Source: Maratus speciosus (taxonomy: Eukaryota; Arthropoda; Arachnida; Araneae; Salticidae). From it: 64,000 nt of DNA. Of this stretch, positions 60,346 through 64,000 are shown piece by piece. Position numbers and translations under genes: made by a program. The first letter of the stretch is position 1, and each line of letters starts with the position of its first letter. Under the pieces are notes generated by a model. That model did no database searches. It saw only the letters and a list, made by a program, of their open reading frames with translations, and had not been told where the DNA came from. Where the stretch lies: contig OZ010786.1 of assembly GCA_963932465.1 (NCBI GenBank), positions 536,861,073 through 536,925,072 of the forward strand, given 5' to 3'.

Positions 60346-60550
60346 CCCCACTAAAAAATGTAGAAAATCTGTAGGCAACTGGACCAAAAATCTGTAGGCC
60401 ATTTCTGCAGATATTTTAAAGAATATCTTAAAAAATTCTGCAGATATTTTTAAGGTAAAGCTAAACCTGCAAAATTCCTTCAGATTTCTGTAGAATTTCT
60501 GGAGAAAGTGGAGATTTCTTCAGATAATCTTAAGATTATTTTTAGTGGGG
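60346..60550. mobile_element. 205-bp MITE with CCCCACTAAAAA ends
   Basis: Starts ccccactaaaaaatgtagaa and ends tttttagtgggg, flanked by TA (60344-60345, 60551-60552). The interior repeats tgcagatatttt and agattttctgtag-type phrases in both orientations. Non-coding; TA duplication suggests a Tc1/mariner-type helper. Confidence 0.82.
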
Positions 60551-60787
60551 TAACTTCATAGTAATTTATCGGTAAAGCTTGTGCAGGTGAGAGGCGAGAT
60601 AATTGGGCTATTTTTGCAAAAATATTTATTTTCAATGCTTTTTAAAAAGTTATTATCAATATTATATATCACAATACCAACATTAGACATTTGACTGCAT
60701 CTAAGCATAATATTTCGCCTAGATTATTATTATATAGTTAAATATTATCACATTAAAAAACATTACCCTCTGTCCAAATCATCACTA
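60551..60787. other. spacer between two elements
   Basis: No feature recognised. Confidence 0.5.
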
Positions 60788-61876
60788 TAGCTGGGATGAA
60801 TGAGGCACTAATAGGGATGGATGGGACACAAATATTTTTCTCCCTATATTCAATGTTACCTAATTAAATTTTATAATTACACACTTATATGTAATTACAT
60901 TTGTAATATATGATCTTATATTATGGCTATTATATCTCAGCGTTGCTGATAACTTCTTTTACTTCTGTTTTAATTTGTAATGGAAACTTCGTCTGACTAT
61001 CTGTTCCCTTTTTCCACTTACAATACATTTTAGATATGAAATGAAAGTAAAAAATGGCTTCCAAATTCGGCATAGCTAATATTTTTCTTCACAACTTATT
61101 AATTAATATTAATTAAATGTATCTTAGATATGCATAGATAAAATTATGTTAGGGGAAGTGCGAGTGGGGATTTATTTAAGCAGAAGTTTCAAATTCAATA
61201 TAATTTACTTTATTTGATCAATAAACATACACTACTTTTAAAACTTTTATCTGTTTGATAAAGTTTCAATAGAAAATTTTTGATAAACTATTTAACATTT
61301 ATTACAATGCAATAATTAAGAGTCGATATAATTTTTTTAATAATAAATAACCTATATAATACAAGTACTGTTTAATACTAATAATTAACATAAATATTTA
61401 GTTTATAAACCTACATAATATTTTTCAGTTAAAAAATAAATGTTTTAACATCTGTAGGGAGGAATGAAACTGTTCCAATCATCCCCATTTGAAATGTCCC
61501 AATCATCCCTATGATACAAAAATTCAATTGTCCGCCATTTTGATACAGAAATTATTTTATCACATTGGTTATTGTTCATTCATTTTAATTACTGATATTG
61601 AATCTTGAAATAAATAACTACAACATATCATCTTTCAGTATATTGCATAAAATATTTCACAACTTCAAATGTAAAAAAAAGTTACTTTTTAAGCAGAGTT
61701 TCAGAAAATGCAACTTCGCAAAAAAATGAAACAGCAATGTGGTTTTGCTTTGAGTTCCAAAGTCCACTATTGTAGTGCCATATATGAGAATAGAAAACAA
61801 CTAAAAAAATCGTTCATTGACTGAAATATTGAGAATGTCCCATCCATCCCTTGCCCCATTTATCCCCCAGCTCCCC
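60788..61876. mobile_element. third GGGGAG-ended (pogo-like) element
   Basis: The right end, read inverted from 61876, is ggggagctgggggataaatg and is followed by TA. The left end is slightly eroded: after TA it starts gctgggatgaatgaggcac, lacking the outer GGGGA. Both sides continue agggatggatgggac. The word gggatgattgggac, or its complement, recurs at about 60791, 60814, 61474 (ccaatcatcccc), 61497 (gtcccaatcatccc) and 61838 (gtcccatccatccc), with gccccatttatccccc at the right end. No transposase motif is convincing; a minus-strand stretch at about 60980-61070 has a few Lys/Trp-rich codons only. Confidence 0.72.
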
Positions 61877-61918
61877 TACAATATTATACTAACTAAAATT
61901 GAAATTTTTGGCTTTAGG

Positions 61919-64000
61919 GTCATTCCATGTCAATTCAACCAATTTTTTTATGTTTTGTAACCCGACCCTCAGGGATTTGGATGAAACTCGGTGTATATAC
62001 TAATTCTATCATGATATGAATACATCAGAAAAATTTCCTTCCTAGACCGTATAGTTTGTGAGATATGGGGGGTCCAATTTTTGGATTTTTCTCAAATCGC
62101 ACATTTCTGAGTCTGTATTTATAGACTGCAGTACCATTTTCAAAAAATTGTTTCTCTGGATCTAAAATGCGAATCATCTTAAAAATATCACAGTAAGTGC
62201 ATCAAAAGATGCAGATTTTAATAAAAAAATATGTAAAAAATTAATTTTAAATATTTAGGCCAAAAAATTAAACCAAAGTTGAAAGTTATGGTTATTTTTC
62301 CAAATTTTTGTGATTTTGCGAAAAATGCTCTACACAAAAAGGCAAATGAAATTTCCAATTTCTTTTTCTTGTAAATAAAAGTTTACACATTGGGCTTTCT
62401 AGTTATGCAATAAAAATGATGTTTTTCTCATGACTTATGCAAAATTTTGCCCTGTTTTGGGAAACTGCACCAATCAAGAAAAAAAAATCTCTGCCTAATT
62501 TTAGCTGAGGTACCTAACTAACTGCTGTGGTTCCTATGACTTGTTGAATATATTATTCGATGTTTCTTTCTTCCTTTCTTTTGCAAAGTAAAGTGTTTGC
62601 TTTTTTTTTCTTTATTCTGAGTAAAAGGGGAAAAAAAGTCTATGACTGCAGTCTACCCTCCCTCCATTAAATTTTGTGCATAATCCTTATGTTTCCATTA
62701 TTTACACATTCATATATTTTCTTTTATTATTAGCATTTTTTTTAATTTAAAGATTCCATTAATTTTGTGTTTACAATATAACTGTAAACAAAAAATCTTT
62801 TGTTGATATATAATAAGAAAATGAAATAATGCAATAATTACCCATCAAATTTTCAATGTTTTTTTCTGTGTGAGTATGTGTGTTTGAATTAAAATATTTA
62901 TATTTAACATTCTTTTAAAACTTTCTATCTTATTATCTTGAATAATTTTAATCATTTTAAATATGTTTTTTTATAGTTTAAATACCTTATATTTAACAAA
63001 GCCTAGTTCATTTTTACAGTATGAAACATATTTTTACACCTGCCTTGCATAAACAAATTCTGACAAAGGCAGGATAAAATTATTTAGTTAAGGCAGGTGT
63101 TTTCGAATCTGTTAATCAAATTATTATTAGTCTGCTGTTTCTCATAATAAAAGGGGGATCTATTATTCATTGTGCTGCAAATGAAAATAATAGATAAATT
63201 TGAAGTAACTAATTATGCTGCAAGACCGTCGTGACAACTTCTGAGAGAAAAGAGAATCTTGTCTATGCCAGAAATAAGAAAAATTAAAGCCACAGCTACA
63301 GGTCCAGAAACAATTGAACCAATTGAAAAGTTTTATAATTATAATGAATATTGAAGAATCATGACTGGAAAAAAAATGTAGTTAGCATTGCTAAGAAAGT
63401 ACTATGCACAAAATCGATTGATATTATGTGTATCTACATGAGTTGTATTCTCTTTTTAAACAAGAATTTCCAAAAACTTGAGTATTAATTCTAGGTATTC
63501 AATTTAGTATTAGCAGCACTGTTCATTTAATTGAATTTGTGACAAGTTAAGTAAAATATTTGGAAAATGTTATTCCACTCTTTTATAACGAAAGCTAAAT
63601 CTAATTTCCTAAAAGAAACTAAAGCAAACTTTGGCCCTCAAAAAGCTATCGTTTTGTAGGATTTCAGAAAAAAAATTCACTTTTCTTATTCAAGGTGAGG
63701 CTTAAAGTTACCATTTGACCAAAGAAGCTACACTCTTGATCCAACTGTTATATACACTCTATCTCTCAGTATTAGATTATCAACAAGCAATATACTCATT
63801 TTATCTTATGATATGCAACATGATGTCACTCTTGTGTGTTTAACACAGAAGGAAGTGACATCATTTGTAAAAGCGATATTTCCTGATGTAAAGAAAGTCC
63901 TTGACTTTTGTGATGGGTGCTCTGGCAATATATATATTGCAAATTTTCATAAACCTTTACCAAAATGAAGAGAATTTCCCCTTAAGATACTTAAATTCTT
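61919..64000 (+). mobile_element. start of an element with GGTCATTCCATGTCAA terminus, cut by window end
   Basis: gggtcattccatgtcaattc at 61919 is, as I recall, a terminal phrase seen at ends of arthropod repeats. About 1.3 kb of AT-rich leader follows, with short inverted ccctgccttg/aaggcaggt phrases at 63040-63100, then the decayed frame at 63270-63968. The far terminus is outside the window, so size and target duplication cannot be judged. The link between terminus and reading frame is inference from proximity. Confidence 0.5.
63270..63968 (+). pseudogene. uncharacterised multi-copy arthropod protein, RNase-H-fold-like (decayed)
   Basis: Remnants in order: KFYNYNEY*RIMTGKKM, LYSLFKQEFPK, IEFVTS*VKYLENVIPLFYN, then after a shift KSNFLKETKANFGPQKAIVL, a stop at about 63657 and DFRKKIHFS. 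A final unbroken frame from 63741 includes SYDMQHDVTLVCLTQKEV and VKKVLDFCDGCSGNIY, ending at a stop at 63966. I recall an abundant unnamed arthropod family with the same order: an FLK.TK block, an IVILDFAENY strand, an isolated HW, an ISDCLKHD segment, then a FSDGCAGQYKN strand. Two strand-end Asp residues in that layout suggest an RNase-H-fold (DDE-like) enzyme. That suggestion is mine and unproven. At least three stops and two frameshifts make this copy dead. Confidence 0.65.

Overview
The window reads as AT-rich, intron-less-looking eukaryotic DNA from an arthropod, most likely an arachnid such as a spider. This placement is inference. It rests on the mix of jockey- and I-like LINE remnants, mariner/Tc1, pogo-like, hAT and piggyBac-like relics, tRNA-derived SINEs, and decayed members of two protein families I remember mainly from arthropod genome annotations. 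I found no intact host gene, no host exon I would defend and no functional RNA gene. Almost everything recognisable is a mobile element or its debris, and every coding remnant is broken.

Layout. 0-9 kb: a Tc1-like transposase pseudogene (minus strand), a palindromic MITE, a tandem array of a diverged ~300-bp repeat, a 2-kb long-TIR element inserted in that array, and a 4 x 180-bp tandem array. 9-18 kb: a textbook hAT MITE with an 8-bp target duplication, two mariner-derived elements, a pogo-like element inserted in another copy of the ~300-bp repeat, a tRNA-like SINE head and a CACTGTAAAA-ended MITE. 19-25 kb: a 5'-truncated jockey-type LINE (minus), a long-TIR Tc1-type element, a hairpin-ended Helitron-like element and a piggyBac-type MITE. 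25-36 kb: mostly featureless AT-rich DNA, with one 541-bp hairpin made of two inverted tRNA-derived SINE copies. 36-45 kb: a pogo-like element keeping the C-terminal part of its transposase, a large foldback, a mariner fragment duplicated head to head, and a reverse transcriptase pseudogene of Penelope-like type. 45-58 kb: two palindromic MITE copies 134 bp apart, two mariner half-copies, an I/R1-type LINE 3' end, a pseudogene of an uncharacterised arthropod family, a 170-bp tandem array, and a mariner nested in a Tc1-type element. 60-64 kb: a small MITE, a third pogo-like element, and the start of an element (GGTCATTCCATGTCAA terminus) carrying a decayed, probably RNase-H-fold protein that runs off the window.

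The genes do not cooperate as a pathway. The organising logic is insertion history: TA-target elements landing in older repeats, so that paralogous repeat copies show the empty sites, and many elements reduced to inverted-repeat skeletons. The most interesting signals are three elements starting TA-GGGGAG in which each carries its own short subterminal word repeated 6-8 times, two of them with a zinc-finger-tailed pogo-like transposase remnant, and the uncharacterised family at the right edge.
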